Shown: positions 14,701 through 45,252, numbered from the stretch's first letter. The stretch: 64,000 nucleotides of DNA from Pseudorasbora parva (GCF_024679245.1 NC_090176.1:50354115-50418114); one strand, 5' to 3'. Made by a program: numbers and translations. Notes: generated from the sequence alone by a model not told the origin.

Positions 14701-15244
14701 TTGATTTGAATGAATCGGGTGAGTCAATGATTTACTCATCAAAATAAAACAAATTATTTTAATGAACCGGGTGAGTCAATGATTCACTCATCAAAAAATA
14801 TATATTTGAATGAATAGGGTGAGTCAGTGATTCAATTATCAAAAAAGATATATTTGAATGAATCAGGTGAGTCAACCATTCACTCTTCCAAAAAAAAAAT
14901 ATTTGAATGAAATGGGTTAGTCAGTGATACACTCATCAAAAATATATATATATTTGAATGAATCGGGTGTCAATGATTCACTCATCCCAAAAAAGAAAAC
15001 ATTTGAATTAATCAGGTGAGTTAATGATTCACTCATCAAAAACTGATTTAATGATTCACTAAATTCATTCAAAGCAACAATTTTTTTTAAATAGTAAATA
15101 ATTGACTCACCTGATTCATTCAAATCAAAATATTTTTTGGATGACTCAATGAATCACTCATCAAAAAAAAAAAAAAATCTTTGGCTGAATCAGGTGAGAG
15201 ATTCATTAACTCACCCAATTCATTAAAATCAAATATTTTTTTTC
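14701..15244. repeat. Degenerating edge of the TGANTCA satellite
   Basis: Units become divergent and irregular here. The orientation of the core appears to change near 15,050-15,130, where GACTCACCTGATTCA, the complement of the usual TGAATCAGGTGAGTC, is read on the plus strand. No coding potential is seen beyond short repeat-derived frames. Confidence 0.8.
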
Positions 15245-15725
15245 ACTCAAAGACTTCACTTTTTCCAATACTAGATGAATCAGTGTTTTTAAACGAAACT
15301 CTTGAGTGTATGATTCAATAACTCACTCATAAAGACTTCACTTGTTTCATTACAGGATGAATCAGCATTTTTGAACGAAATTCTTGAGTGAATGATTCAA
15401 TGACTCATTTAAAGACCTCAAAGACAATCCGCATTCATGAACGAATCTCTTGAATGAATGATTGAGTGACTTACTTAAAGACTTCACTTGTTTCATTACT
15501 GGATGAATCAGTGTTTTTGAACGAAACACTTGAGTGAATGATTCAACGACTCACTCAAAAAGAATTCACTTGTTTCATTACAGGATGAATCAGCGTTTTT
15601 GAACAAAACTCTTGAGTGAATGATTCAATGACTCATTTAAAGACTTCAAAGACAATCCGCATTCATGAACGAATCGCTTGAATGAATGATTCAGTGACTC
15701 TCTTAAAGACTTCACTTGTTTCTGC
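15245..15725. repeat. 228-bp higher-order repeat related to the satellite
   Basis: The block is a nested tandem repeat. The marker CTTGAGTG/CTTGAATG falls at 15301, 15383, 15449, 15529, 15611 and 15677. Spacing is therefore 82, 66, 80, 82 and 66, and each position recurs exactly 228 bp later. Subunits contain GATGAATCAG, GACTTCACTTGTTTC and TGATTCAATGACTCA, so the same TGANTCA word is used. It ends about 60 bp from the last recognised exon of the LRR gene. Confidence 0.88.
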
Positions 15726-15785
15726 AATGTATTGAAATAAACTACAAATGAACTAGAAGTATCCAGTGAAGGGAAGGACAATGTT

Positions 15786-34867
<19,082 letters not shown>

Positions 34868-35016
34868 CGATTCTTTCTGATCTGTGTTTATGAGAGAGAG
34901 AAAGAGACACATTTGCTCACAAAATCAACTGGAAGAAATCAGACAGACGCAGCAGCATAAGGAGTAGTTCCACTCAAAAATAAAATATAAGATGTATTTT
35001 GTTACAAAACAGGGTA

Positions 35017-35381
35017 CACTGAAAAAAGGCTCTTCTTACTTAGTATTTTTGTCTTGTTTCTAGCATCTAAAAATTCTTAAAACAAGAAGTATTTACCAGA
35101 CAAGCAAAAGTAATTGTCTTGTTTTGGGAAAAATTACTCAAAACTAAGAGAGTTTTTGTTTAAAATAAGATAAATAATCTGCCAATGGGGTGAGAAAAAT
35201 AATCTTAATTCAAACAGAAAACAAGATTATTTTTCTTACCCCTTTGGCAGATTATTTAGATTATTTTTTCCCAAAACAAGACTAATTTTTACTTGCCTAT
35301 AAATGTTTCTTAATTTAAGAATTTGTAGATATTTTGATTAACAAGACAAAACACTAAGTAAGAAAAGCATTTATTGCAGTG
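35017..35381. mobile_element. Foldback MITE copy 6
   Basis: Runs from CACTGAAAAAAGGC (TA before it) to GCATTTATTGCAGTG (TG after it). The right arm has a deletion relative to other copies. Confidence 0.82.
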
Positions 35382-35930
35382 TGTTGATTTCATGCATTTC
35401 CTCTCTAGAGGACACCGGGACTTAAATCATGTTTATCAGGCATTCTGGGAAACACAACAAGTGAATAGGGAATATCATTTGTTTCTAATCCTATATACAA
35501 TGTAATGACGTGGAAAAAAATAATAAATTTAAAAAACTTTGCTATCCTGGATCTCGGGAGGTTAAATAAAGCGTAACAAATACTAACGTTAATGCAGAAA
35601 TAATTTACATTCTAAATATATTATCATAATTTATTGATTTTCTCATTACAGTAAAGAGAAATCAATCACTGTCTCATAGCATTATTTATTAATATTGTTA
35701 TATGAGGATTAAACTGCCAATATGACACGCTAAACTAAGTTAACGTTACACAATGCTGAAAAAGCCGCCAGAAGACACATCGTCCAAGCTATAACGATCG
35801 CGTTTAATGCGGTTTATAACGATCGAATCAAAGCGATATAAACCTGATCATTCGTTATTGGCTATATCTGAGTTATAAATAGATTTATGCAAACTTTAAA
35901 CCATGAAAACAGCAATAAAGCGCGTCTGAA
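35382..35930. other. First intron of the LRR gene, nothing recognised
   Basis: AT-rich sequence between MITE copy 6 and the 5' UTR exon. No gene, RNA or intact element is seen. Confidence 0.5.
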
Positions 35931-35937
35931 AACTCAC

Positions 35938-36050
35938 CAGAGATCAGCCGAGTCTCTAGCAACCGCCCTGGCAACCGCCTGTCAAACTCACAGCGCGCGT
36001 AAAGATTAAAGCCAGTGTGACATTTTCGAGTGTGACGTCACTTGCTGTTT
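35938..36050 (-). other. lrrc63: Probable 5' UTR exon of the LRR gene
   Basis: A strong donor (TCTCTG|GTGAGTTT) ends an exon at 35938. The sequence upstream is locally CpG-rich (CAGCGCGCGTAAAG), as expected near a start site. The only nearby ATG meets a stop after five codons, so the exon is taken as non-coding, joining the acceptor at 34881. The 5' limit is a guess. Confidence 0.5.
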
Positions 36051-36405
36051 TCAATTCCCATTTTAAGGCTGACATGAAGATTTATTTTAGGACTCTCAAA
36101 TCGCAAAGCAACAAGAACTATGGACATTTACAAACAATTTAACTCCTCATCTTTAACTTCAGTACACATGTATACCCTTCTTTTTTTGTTTTTGGTTATT
36201 TTTATTTCTTATGTTATGCTTTTTATGATTGTTATGTATGGAACGTGAAACATTTGTAAATAAAAAAAAATAAAAAGTAATAATAATATACTTCCTTTCC
36301 TTCCCACTGTTCTCTTATTATAACTTTATATTGTCATCCACTGTTGCTTGTTAAGATAATTGGCTACAACTGTATACTTATATCTACAATAAAAATAAAT
36401 AATGC

Positions 36406-36451
<46 letters not shown>

Positions 36452-36600
36452 GATTTTATTTATAATGCACTTTTCATTCCGAAGAATCTCAAAGTGCAAC
36501 AATGGAAAAATAAAAAATAAATAAAAAGTAAAAATATAGAATAATACAAACAATCAACCAACACATAACAGTTAAAGCATTTCTGAATATAAACACATTC
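36051..36600. repeat. Intergenic AT-rich DNA with (TAA)n at 36413-36451
   Basis: Upstream of the LRR-gene promoter region. It contains an old repeat with A-rich tails and a trinucleotide TAA tract. The Y-repeat frame is an artefact. Confidence 0.65.
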
Positions 36601-36602
36601 TA

Positions 36603-36800
36603 CACGGTAAAAAAAAAGGCAATTTTGAACTTTTGCAGTGCAATCGACTTGGATGTTTAAGTTATTTCAACTTAAATTATGTTAAACTGACTTTAAAAAA
36701 TGAGTTACCTCTTGTATAAAACAAGTTTAACATTTCTTAACTTATGTTGATGAGTTAAAACAATGTAAAAACATATGTTGTCATAACTTATTGAACATAT
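36603..36800. mobile_element. MITE fragment (CACGGTAAAAAAAAAGGC), copy 1
   Basis: Preceded by TA. About 200 bp, including TGCAGTGCAATCGACTTGGA, recurs almost identically at 44075-44275. A matching right terminus was not found. Confidence 0.6.
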
Positions 36801-37029
36801 AATTATTAGTGTAATAATGTTCTGCTAACATTCTCTCCCCCAACTTTACTACAGAAGTAAAAACAGAAGTTTAGACACATGTACACATCCATAAGTCAAC
36901 CAGTTTATTTTTACTAACCAAATCCCACCAGAGAGCTGATCCCATTAACACAATCCATTTACCCAGTATTGTAATATACATATATATTTAGATTACATAG
37001 AGACACACTTCACATAAAGACTCACATAC

Positions 37030-38125
37030 ACTGATCAGGCATAATATTATGACCACCTTCCTAATATTGTGTTGGTCCCCCCAGCCCAGACCCATCGAGA
37101 CATGACTCCACCTAAAGGTGTGCTGTGGTATCTGGCACCAAGATGTTAGATGGTGTAAGGGTGGATCGCCTACAGTGGTTCTGACTGCAGAGTTGCCGAA
37201 CGACTAAAGAAACGTTATCAGTGTGATGGGTAGAACCACTGCAACTTATACCAACGATGGAAATAAGCGCAGTTACAATAGCAAAATATGTGGGAGAGCG
37301 TTGCTTTAATGTGACTATATGGTATTGCAATAGGTAACACTTCAAAGTCAATACCAAATCAAAACTACTTAGCAAATCATTTATAATTAAAGAATTTAAT
37401 GACAAAATCTGGTTACACTTAAAATAGTTACAAAATAGATGAATGAGATGATAAAACTTATACCATTAATCATACCCAGCATGTATAGAATGTTACCTGA
37501 GAGACAGAGATAGAAAGATAGAAAGAGAGACAAAGAGAAGAGAGCAAAGAGCAAAGAGAAGAGCCAAAGAAGGCCCCTAGAAGCGACAGCCAGAGAAAAA
37601 GAGAGTCCGAGCAACATTACAATCTTCTTTTATATCCCTTGACCATGTGACTGAAACCCTGAGACATTCAAACTGACCAATCAGACCAAACTTCCCCCAC
37701 TGTACTACAGGTGTGGCACCATTTGGCCTACAGGCCCTCAACATCTCTTTGTCTTTAGGAATCCCAAACGGCCCCACTGATAAGAGAAAGGGGGTGGAAA
37801 ACAGCAAAACAAATGTCTTTGTTCAATTTCAAATATTAAATATCTTTGATTATTTTGGATTCTTACAATGACACCAAGGTTTCCCAGCAGAACATTGCCC
37901 AAAGCATCACACTGCCTCCGCTGGCTTGCCTTCTTCCCATAGTGCATCCTGGGGCCATGTGTTCCTCAGGTAAGCCACACACACACACACACACACACCC
38001 GGCCATCCACGTGATGTAAAAGAACATGTGATTCCTCAGACCAGGCCACCTTCTTCCATTGGTCCGTGGTCCAGTTCTGATGCTCACGTGCCACTGTTGG
38101 TGCTTTCGGCAGTGGACATGGATCA
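37030..38125 (-). mobile_element. Tc1-like DNA transposon remnant, interrupted by an LTR
   Basis: Left piece about 37030-37153 (CAGGCATAATATTATGACCACC), right piece 37868-38125. On the minus strand the right piece translates GRRQASGGSVMLWAMFCWET, resembling the GGSxMxWG-like block of Tc1/mariner transposases. There is no intact gene, and a (CA)n tract lies within it. Family assignment is tentative. Confidence 0.5.
37154..37867 (-). mobile_element. Solo LTR (TGTAAG...CTTACA), minus orientation
   Basis: 714 bp with inverted ends TGTAAG/CTTACA. On the minus strand there is a TATA box (GGGATATAAAAGAAG, near 37,635), a pyrimidine-rich leader, then an ATTAAA polyadenylation-type signal near 37,396, in the correct U3-R-U5 order. 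No internal gag/pol/env sequence is present. The duplication is unclear (atgg versus atga). It interrupts the Tc1-like remnant. Confidence 0.6.
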
Positions 38126-38221
38126 TGAGTAATTCATGTTACCCATAATGCATTACTTTACTCATTACATTAAAAAAAAAAGTAATCTGATTACATAAGG
38201 CAAGTAACCTGCAAGGAAACT

Positions 38222-38412
38222 GTTTTCTCCTCTCCACCAATCAGCTGGTGTGTGGTGAGCGTTCTGGCACAATATGGCTGCCGTCGCATCATCCAGGTGG
38301 AGCTGCACATTGGTGGTGGTTGAGGAGATTCCCCCCTTCTATGTAAAGCGCTTTGAGTGCCTTGAAAAGTGCTATATTAATTGAACGCATTATTATTATT
38401 ATTATTATTATT
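38222..38412 (+). mobile_element. SINE3 3' end (5'-truncated copy)
   Basis: It matches, in opposite orientation, the first part of the SINE at 62175-62757: CCACCAATCAGCTGGTGTG, ATCATCCAGGTG and TGTAAAGCGCTTTGAGTGCC, then an (ATT)n tail. Only the tail half is present. Confidence 0.75.
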
Positions 38413-38441
38413 AACCTGAAATGTATCATCCAATAAACTGG

Positions 38442-38613
<172 letters not shown>

Positions 38614-38805
38614 TAGAAAACACTCCTAATAAAGAGAAAAGTACAAAATAGTCACCCATATACAGTATACAACAAATATAAATTTATAAACAAGACTATT
38701 TGGAGAAGGGGTGGGGGGCGCACACACACACACACACACACACAATAGTCACCGGTATATACAGAGAATAACAATTCACAAAAAAAGGTATGAGATCAAA
38801 CTCAA

Positions 38806-39690
38806 CGAATGAAGAGCCTTTGGGGAAAGGGTGTGTGTATATCTAAAATGCTTCTCTCTGGAGGAGGAGCTTATTAATGTTAGCAGCACGTTTTAGTGCT
38901 TTTACCGGTCCTAGAAATCGAAGAGTCGACAGATTGTGTTTAAAAGTGTTAAAATGAATGGCAATATCAGAGCTGGACAGTAACTCAGCTCATTTACTCG
39001 AGTACTGTACTTAAGTTCACTTTTTGAGTATCTGTACTTTACTGGAGTATTATTTATTCTGTAAACTTATGACTTTTACTTCACTACATTTGAAAGAGAA
39101 ATATCGTACTTTTTACTCAGCGCTACATTTCTATCAAGGTCGAAAGTCGTTTCTGTAGCAGCTCTGAAAGTCGGTGGATGAGTTTTTCCTTCTTTAAACG
39201 TTTTGTTGTCGTTGTTTCAGACAGTCTGTCAGGAATCGCTCTTATAGGGTCATAAACATTTTCCCAACTTTTTTGAACACTGATCAGTTCATAGCAAAAT
39301 GGAAGAAGACGGAAGTGTGTGTGTGAGCGTTACTCAAGTAATGAAGTTGTGTACTTTGTCCACCTCTGGCAATAGGGTTCTTTTGAGCATTCAATCGGAT
39401 ATATAAGTTGTTCGGCAATCCGTGTTTTTAGACAACACTTTGTTTTTCCAATGTAGCAAAAGTTTACATACTGTAGCGACTCAGGCGAATCAAACACACA
39501 ATCGCCAGTTACATTTAACAAATATGTTTTGAAAGTTGTGCTCACTAGCATACCTTCCCCCAACACAACAGAGGGAGATTCTTCAGTCACCCTGGAAACC
39601 ATCTGATAAGGTGTTTTATGGCCGGAAAGAATGTGGCCACAGAGCTTTTGACACAGAGACACAGAGCTTTTGCCTCAAATTATAGACAAA
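38806..39690 (-). mobile_element. Penelope-like element fragment (GIY-YIG region)
   Basis: The minus strand encodes the C-terminal endonuclease region of a Penelope-like element: SLQYVNFCYIGKTKCCLKTR, where YIGKTK is the GIY-YIG-type block. After skipping the hAT insertion at 38968-39368, the frame continues IAIHFNTFKHNLSTLRFLG and INKLLLQREAF, then a stop where IYT follows. It is broken by that stop and by the insertion, so it is a dead copy. The reverse transcriptase part is not visible. Confidence 0.7.
38968..39368. mobile_element. hAT-type element copy 2, inserted in the Penelope fragment
   Basis: The ends CAGAGCTGGACA and TGTCCACCTCTG are inverted; flanks GCAATAT and GCAATAG suggest the duplication. 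It is an internally deleted relative of the element at 28262-29104. Confidence 0.75.
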
Positions 39691-39726
39691 CCATCTATAA
39701 ATGAACATGCACCCCAGGACATTATA

Positions 39727-41096
39727 TGTAAACACATAACTGTCTTGTAAAATGTTTATTCTGTATGGTATTTTGCAGCTTTTTGTCTTTGTCTTAACAA
39801 AGTACTAGTTCAGATAACCTCATATATGTCATGTCTCCTATCAAATTAATGCTCACTTCACGACTTACACTTCCATGTATATCACTTATTCAGAAAATGC
39901 AGTGTGTGTTTGTTGCATTAATTATAGTATGAAGACTCAGAGACCCACTGAGTCGAACCTTCAAACAAAGAGCTATAAATTCTGCTGAGGAATTTCCCGC
40001 CGGAAAATCCCAACACTCTCATTGGTTAAGTCTAACCCTGGAGGGTGGAACTATTTCCAGACCTTAAAAGACCAGTGAAGACAAGCTCTTCCCCCTCTTC
40101 CTCTCCTCTCTCTTCTCTCTCTGGCTGAACCAACACGTCATCGTGGCTGGCCCTTAAGCCATGCCACCAATGCAGGCCCTCCAAGCAGGCCTCATCTCTT
40201 CCAAAAATCTTCTCTTCTACAATCCGATCTTCAAGAACACGAAGCATCGCTAAAGCAAACAGCCGCTTCCCTCCCAACCTCGGAAAGGACCGCCGAACAC
40301 GCAGGAACATACGCACACAAGCGAGAAGCCAAAACGAAACCAAAAAGAATGCAAGTATTCTTATTCTTACTGCTGTAAAGAGGGTGTGTTATTCTCCCGT
40401 TGGGATAAATTAACTCCGTGAAGGTCGTATGTGGTGAACTGAAGGAAAGTTGTTTCTTACCCTCCCCCACTCTCTTTGTCTCTCTCTCTCTCCCTCTCTT
40501 TGTCTCTCTCTCTCTTTTATCTCTCTCTAACTTCAGTCTATTCATTATTCTCTTTTATGTATTCTTTCGTTAATATCTATACTTCTACTCTCTTGATGCA
40601 TATTTAGTATGTACTTTCTGTGTGAATTGTAGTGTTATTTTTAGTCTGTGTTTATTAAACCTTCAAAAGACATTTAATGAGTTGAATCTGTTATTCTGCC
40701 ACATACACAAAGTCAATGAAACTTGCGATCTAAACGTTACCTAACTGCTTATGCTACTATGTTAGTAAAGTAAACTGTATGACCATTTGAAATATTGAAC
40801 TTATCCTGATCAGTAAAGTTAATGTTTCTTATGCGCTCGTAAAGCAGTAATCCCTTTATTGAGAATTGATTTGAAAAGTCTATAACTAATTTGCAGGACA
40901 AACTTAGTAGGATCATTTCAAGCAATTTCATAAAGGGTTACTTGTATTTAATTAAACAATTTTCCCTATCGGAAAATTTTAATACGTAATGAACAACTGG
41001 CAAATTATATTCATAAATTCATGAATATTGAATATTAAATCCCTTTTGAGTTAATTATTCCCCGAGACATTAAACTCATGAGTCGTTGTTGTTACA
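39727..41096 (+). mobile_element. Probable solo LTR, plus orientation
   Basis: 1.37 kb with ends TGTAA...TTACA, a TATA-like box at about 39,974 (GCTATAAATT), a pyrimidine-rich stretch at 40.09-40.53 kb and a TTATTAAACC motif at about 40,651. No clean duplication or internal genes are found, and boundaries are tentative. Frames inside are not recognised. Confidence 0.45.
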
Positions 41097-41103
41097 ATAC
41101 AAT

Positions 41104-41215
41104 TTATATCAAATATACCTGACGAAGACCTGCGGGACGAAACATTGAATTGTTAATAAAGTCCTTTTTGGAAGCAGCAGTGCCAGTGTGCTGATCTTTG
41201 CTTATTTTTCAGTGA
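41104..41215 (+). mobile_element. Penelope-like 3' end fragment
   Basis: Reads CCTGACGAAGACCTGCGGGA, then AATAAAGTCC and AGTGCCAGTGTGCTGATCTT. I associate this arrangement with fish Penelope-like 3' ends. It is opposite in orientation to the fragment at 38.8-39.7 kb. Confidence 0.4.
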
Positions 41216-41289
41216 AGTGCTTTATTTTTGACCTGCCTGAAGTTTTTGGATGTTACTATTAAGTATTGGGGAAGGGAAAAGACATCAAG

Positions 41290-42420
41290 ATTAGTCTGAC
41301 AAGCCAGACCCACATCAAGATGTTTGGTCTGGAAACTCACCATTGACGGCTCAGTCAGAGGGGCGGCTAAACGGCTGTCTGTCAAACTCCCTCTGCACGC
41401 GATAGGATAGAGCTACACCAACCAGAGCAACGAAGGTGAAGCAGAGCTCATTGATAGATTAAACATTCGCCGTATCCGGTCGGCTAAACTCTGAACACAT
41501 CTTCCCTTCTTAAGAATGACTTCAGTGCCGTTCTTTGTTCTTTTCTCAGAGAAAAGCTTAACTCCAAGTCTTCCAGAGTCGCGGTCAAAGCTGATTCGAA
41601 AGACCGCCGTTCGCCAGTTTCTGTGTTTACTAGAAGCACGCAAACGCAACTCGGCCGTAGTCATTATGGCCCCGCCCACCGACTCTATACACGATGTGAT
41701 TGGCCCGACCAGAGTTTGGCGTTTACAGCTCAGACGTGTATTGAGAGTTCCTAGACGACACTCGCGGGCAGATTAGATTTGCTGCCGCTAGAGTGCGTCT
41801 AGATTTCTAGGCTACCTCAAGATACTAAATCATGAAAATAGCACTATTTGGCAGGTTTCACTGCGTCATCAGAAATAAAACTATGTAAATATGTTAAAAA
41901 CATTTAAATATGGTTTTCCACTTTAAAATAATGGTCCAGATCACCAGTAGTCCTAAGTGATTGGGTACTTGAGTAATTATGCATTTCATTACTTTATTCA
42001 GAGTAAAAAAGGACATTTTTTAAGAACTACTAGTGATCTAACAATGTTTTCCCCTTTAAAATAATTCTCCAGATCACTAGAAGTTCCTGAATAATGACTA
42101 GATAACACTTAAGGAATTAGTGATGCATTTTATGACCACACTGAGAGTATAAAGACAATTTCTCACATCTCAGACATGTTAATGTTGTGATAATTAATTA
42201 GTAATTCTTTATAATTTTATCTTGTTACTAGTTATTAGTGACGCCAGTCTCATTCAGTAACTATTAATGACCTAATAAGGAACTATCTCCTGAATTCGAT
42301 GTTACTTACTTATTAGTTCTGTTTGTTTCTATATTGGTTAATATTAGTAGCTGTAGTGCATTACTTCCTGCGTAGTTATCTATTAATAACGGACCATTAT
42401 TCTCAAGTGTTACCGAATCA
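41290..42420. repeat. Degenerate dispersed repeats
   Basis: 41296-41815 looks like an old DNA element (TAGTCTGACAAGCCAGACCC at the left, TAGATTTCTAGGCTACC at the right). 41825-41905 matches the middle of the MITE at 31769-32154. The rest is repeat-like and AT-rich. No coding evidence is seen beyond short frames. Confidence 0.45.
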
Positions 42421-42797
42421 GCTAATAAGGGCAAAATGACGTACTCTTGTAGACTAGAGGGAGCGTGAACGTTTGAGTTGTACCTTCACCGGTTGTAGAG
42501 AACCCTGGTGGAAACATATGTGTAAAAGAAGCTCATTAAAATGCCCTAAGAGCCATAAAAACACATGACACATTACTGATGACACTCATGATGTATTATA
42601 TTTAGTCAAATATGGATTCGGCTTCTTCCTGATTCTTAAACAATGACATTTGCACATCCAACTCTGTGGTTCCATTCTTCAATTGCCCATTTCACAAGAT
42701 CAAACCTCAGCATTGTTAAATCTCAGAATTGTGTCAAATGCTGCTGTCGGATGTCGAGCATGTTCGTTGCTGTGTACAGATGTCAAACGTTTTACCT

Positions 42798-42803
42798 TAT
42801 AAA
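42798..42803 (+). promoter_or_regulatory. lcp1: TATA-like box ahead of the candidate lcp1 first exon
   Basis: TATAAA within CCTTATAAAGACAT, about 150 bp upstream of a strong splice donor. The minus strand near 42,857-42,869 reads GAGAGGAAGGAA, an ETS/PU.1-like word that would suit a leukocyte gene. Both motifs are short, so this is inference. Confidence 0.3.
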
Positions 42804-42829
42804 GACATAGGCATGTGTTCCTGTTTCCA

Positions 42830-42951
42830 CTGCCGTGTAGGCCCGCTGAATGTCATTTCCTTCCTCTCACATTTGACTAGAGTCTCTGCAGCGCTTCTGA
42901 AATTGACCAGACACAGATCCACCCTGAATCCCACTGTCCGTCCGTCTGCAG
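42830..42951 (+). other. lcp1: Candidate non-coding first exon of lcp1
   Basis: The coding exon at 53576 is preceded by an acceptor, so a non-coding upstream exon is needed. The best donor seen upstream is GTCTGCAG|GTAAGAGA at 42951/42952, about 150 bp below a TATA-like box in a stretch free of recognised repeats. The transcription start is not determined. Confidence 0.38.
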
Positions 42952-43012
42952 GTAAGAGATGCACATCACAATCAGTGTTTGTCAAGTGTGTGTGACTGTA
43001 AATCCATCAGTG

Positions 43013-43228
43013 CACTCTCAGAAAAAAGGTACAGTGCTGTCACTCGGGCGGTACCCTAAGGTACAAAAGTGAAAAGGTACATCTTTGTACCTTACTCACC
43101 CCTAAATGGTACATATTAGTACTTTAAGAGTGTGTATTAGTACCTTAAAGGTGCATAGTAGTACCTTTTCGGTTTTGTACCTTAGTGTACCGCCCCAGTG
43201 ACAGCAATGTACCTTTTTTCTGACAGTG
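43013..43228. mobile_element. Palindromic MITE with GGTAC-rich arms
   Basis: The ends CACTCTCAGAAAAAAGGTAC and GTACCTTTTTTCTGACAGTG are inverted. The interior has many GTACCTT/AAGGTAC words. TG flanks both sides. A related element is at 46449-46722. Confidence 0.75.
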
Positions 43229-44070
43229 TGCTCAGTCTGAAACATGCTGCATGCTTCAAATGTGAAACTGGCTGAAGCTTTCACGTGCACTGAACATCTA
43301 AACGGCTTTAGTTGATGATTGTGCATGTTTGAGCTTCATCTTCACATGCGATGCATCTTACGGATTTGGTTAAATTATATTAATGCAACAGAGTCCCAGC
43401 GAACGTCCTCAGAACCTTCATCCAGTAACGTTATACAGTTTGTAATCATGTTCTCAAAAACGTTGCACAAAAACATTACTTACACATCTTTTGTGAAACG
43501 TTGCCGTCGGACGTTTGTCATTTTTTTAAATGTAACTTGTTTCGGAATGTTCCGAGAAAGTAACATTACGCAATGTTCCAAAATGGAATGTTTTTACTGA
43601 AGGTCCTTTCACACTGGACGGGATTTTGGTTTAATTTTTTGATCATCTGTGTGTGTAATGAGTGCGTCCACACCGAACGCGAATGTACAACGCTAATTTT
43701 TTCGCTTCGATATCGATTTTTTTTAGCAGCGACAGAAAAGGCTTCAACCAATCACATGCAAAGAAACAAATGTGACGAAATGTCCAATAGCTGTCACTTA
43801 TCAACATTACTTTTGCCAGGTATGGCATTTCCCACAAGATTAAAGCTCCTGTAATCAAGTGAATGCGTTTCCGTCTGTATCCCACGACTGTGGCACTAAC
43901 GCCCATTTCACACACACACCGCTTGCTTTTCCCGTACCCATGTTAACCGATAAAGCTTTCACACTGCAGCACGAAGCGGTGCGTTTACAGAAGTGCTGCG
44001 ATGGTTTCCACACCGAGCCTATTTTTTGCTGTGCTCCACACCAAATTAATTAGCATAAATACGTTTTCAA
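43229..44070. other. Intergenic or first-intron DNA, possible old repeats
   Basis: 43.6-44.06 kb has the look of a degenerate DNA transposon (TCACACTGGACGGG, GTCCACACCGAACGCG). Several short frames occur on both strands; none has a recognisable motif or splice support. Confidence 0.4.
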
Positions 44071-44074
44071 ACTA

Positions 44075-44275
44075 CACTGTAAAAAAAAGGCAAATTTTGA
44101 ACTTTTGCAGTGCAATCGACTTGGATCTTTAAGTTATTTCAACTTAAATTATGTTAAACTGACTTTAAAAAATGAGTTACATCTTGTATAAAACAAGTTT
44201 AACATTTCTTAACTTATTTTGATGAGTTAAAACAATGTTAAAACATATGTTGTCATAACTTAATGAACATATTTT
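44075..44275. mobile_element. MITE fragment, copy 2
   Basis: Preceded by TA and beginning CACTGTAAAAAAAAGGC; nearly identical to 36603-36800. Confidence 0.6.
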
Positions 44276-44871
44276 TTACATGTTTTTAAAACATTTGAAA
44301 CCTTTAGAGAAGATTAACTTAAAGGGAATGTTAGCTAAATGTACATATTTTTGTTAGTTGGGAATCAACATCTGAGAGCCTAATATTTGCCTTTGCACTT
44401 TAATTTAATACCTTTGCTTTTCCAATGCAAATTACATTTGAATCCCAGATTTTCAGTGCGCTCTCAGAGTTTCTGTTTGTGCCGTTTGTATTAAACTTTG
44501 GGGGGTTTTCGGTGTAATCTGAAGCAGAAGTGAAGCTTTTTTCTGCTGTTAAAGTGAAACAGGAAACTGTGGTTTTAGCTGTGCAACAAGTGCACAAAGT
44601 TACTGATACCAAGCCTCGTTCTACAGCATCTGTGCCACATCTTTCATATCAGAAATGAGTCTTAAAGTTTTATTCACACCTTTGCAAAGTGTGGGACGCG
44701 CAGCAGCAGAACGGATTATATCATATCTATTTCCAGGCTGAGCTAAAATAAAAAGCAGAATGTACTTTTGAAAGAGGAAGATCAGAGCACATGTGAAAGG
44801 CAGACATTTTGAAATGATACTGAAATAACTAAGAGTAGCTCAAGTGACGATATAAAATAGTGGTGACACTT

Positions 44872-45252
44872 TACAATAAGGTCAATCTAGGTAATGCATT
44901 AACCAGCATGTCCTTATACACCTTTTATCAACTCTTGTTAATGTTAGTTAATAAAAATGTTTATATTTATGTGCATTAACTCACAATTCTAATGCTAAAA
45001 AATATGACATGTATTGTTTACAAGTACCCAGATCTAGAGGAGGGACAGAGCTTTTGCAGACAACAGAGTTTAAAAGTCTTCTGAAAACACATTTGTGCCT
45101 TTAATGTTGGAGATAAAGTAACCTAGAGCACTTTGTGCAGCACTTTAATCAGCCACGGTTGTGTCAAATGTGCTTTAAGAACACATTAAACTTGAAACTT
45201 GTTCATTGTTAGTTCATGTTAACTAATTAAAAAAAAAAGTAGAGTGTCACCG
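44872..45252. mobile_element. MITE-like element (GGTGACACTTTACAATAAGG)
   Basis: The left end GGTGACACTTTAC and right end GAGTGTCACC are inverted. The middle, about 45.02-45.19 kb, looks like a separate insertion. Confidence 0.5.

Noticed and set aside
1..15244. CRISPR-like array of direct repeats and spacers
   Set aside because: The units are AT-rich satellite with homopolymer spacers and variant subfamilies in a vertebrate genome. Spacers are not unique and there are no cas genes.
35957..35976. RFX X-box near the LRR-gene promoter
   Set aside because: Two GTTGCC/GTTGCT half-sites occur in the same direction, 12 bp apart, not as the inverted X-box arrangement. This is too weak to call.
43102..44053. 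Several frames of 60-93 residues on both strands
   Set aside because: They overlap one another, lie in MITE or repeat-like DNA, and show no motif, codon signal or splice support.
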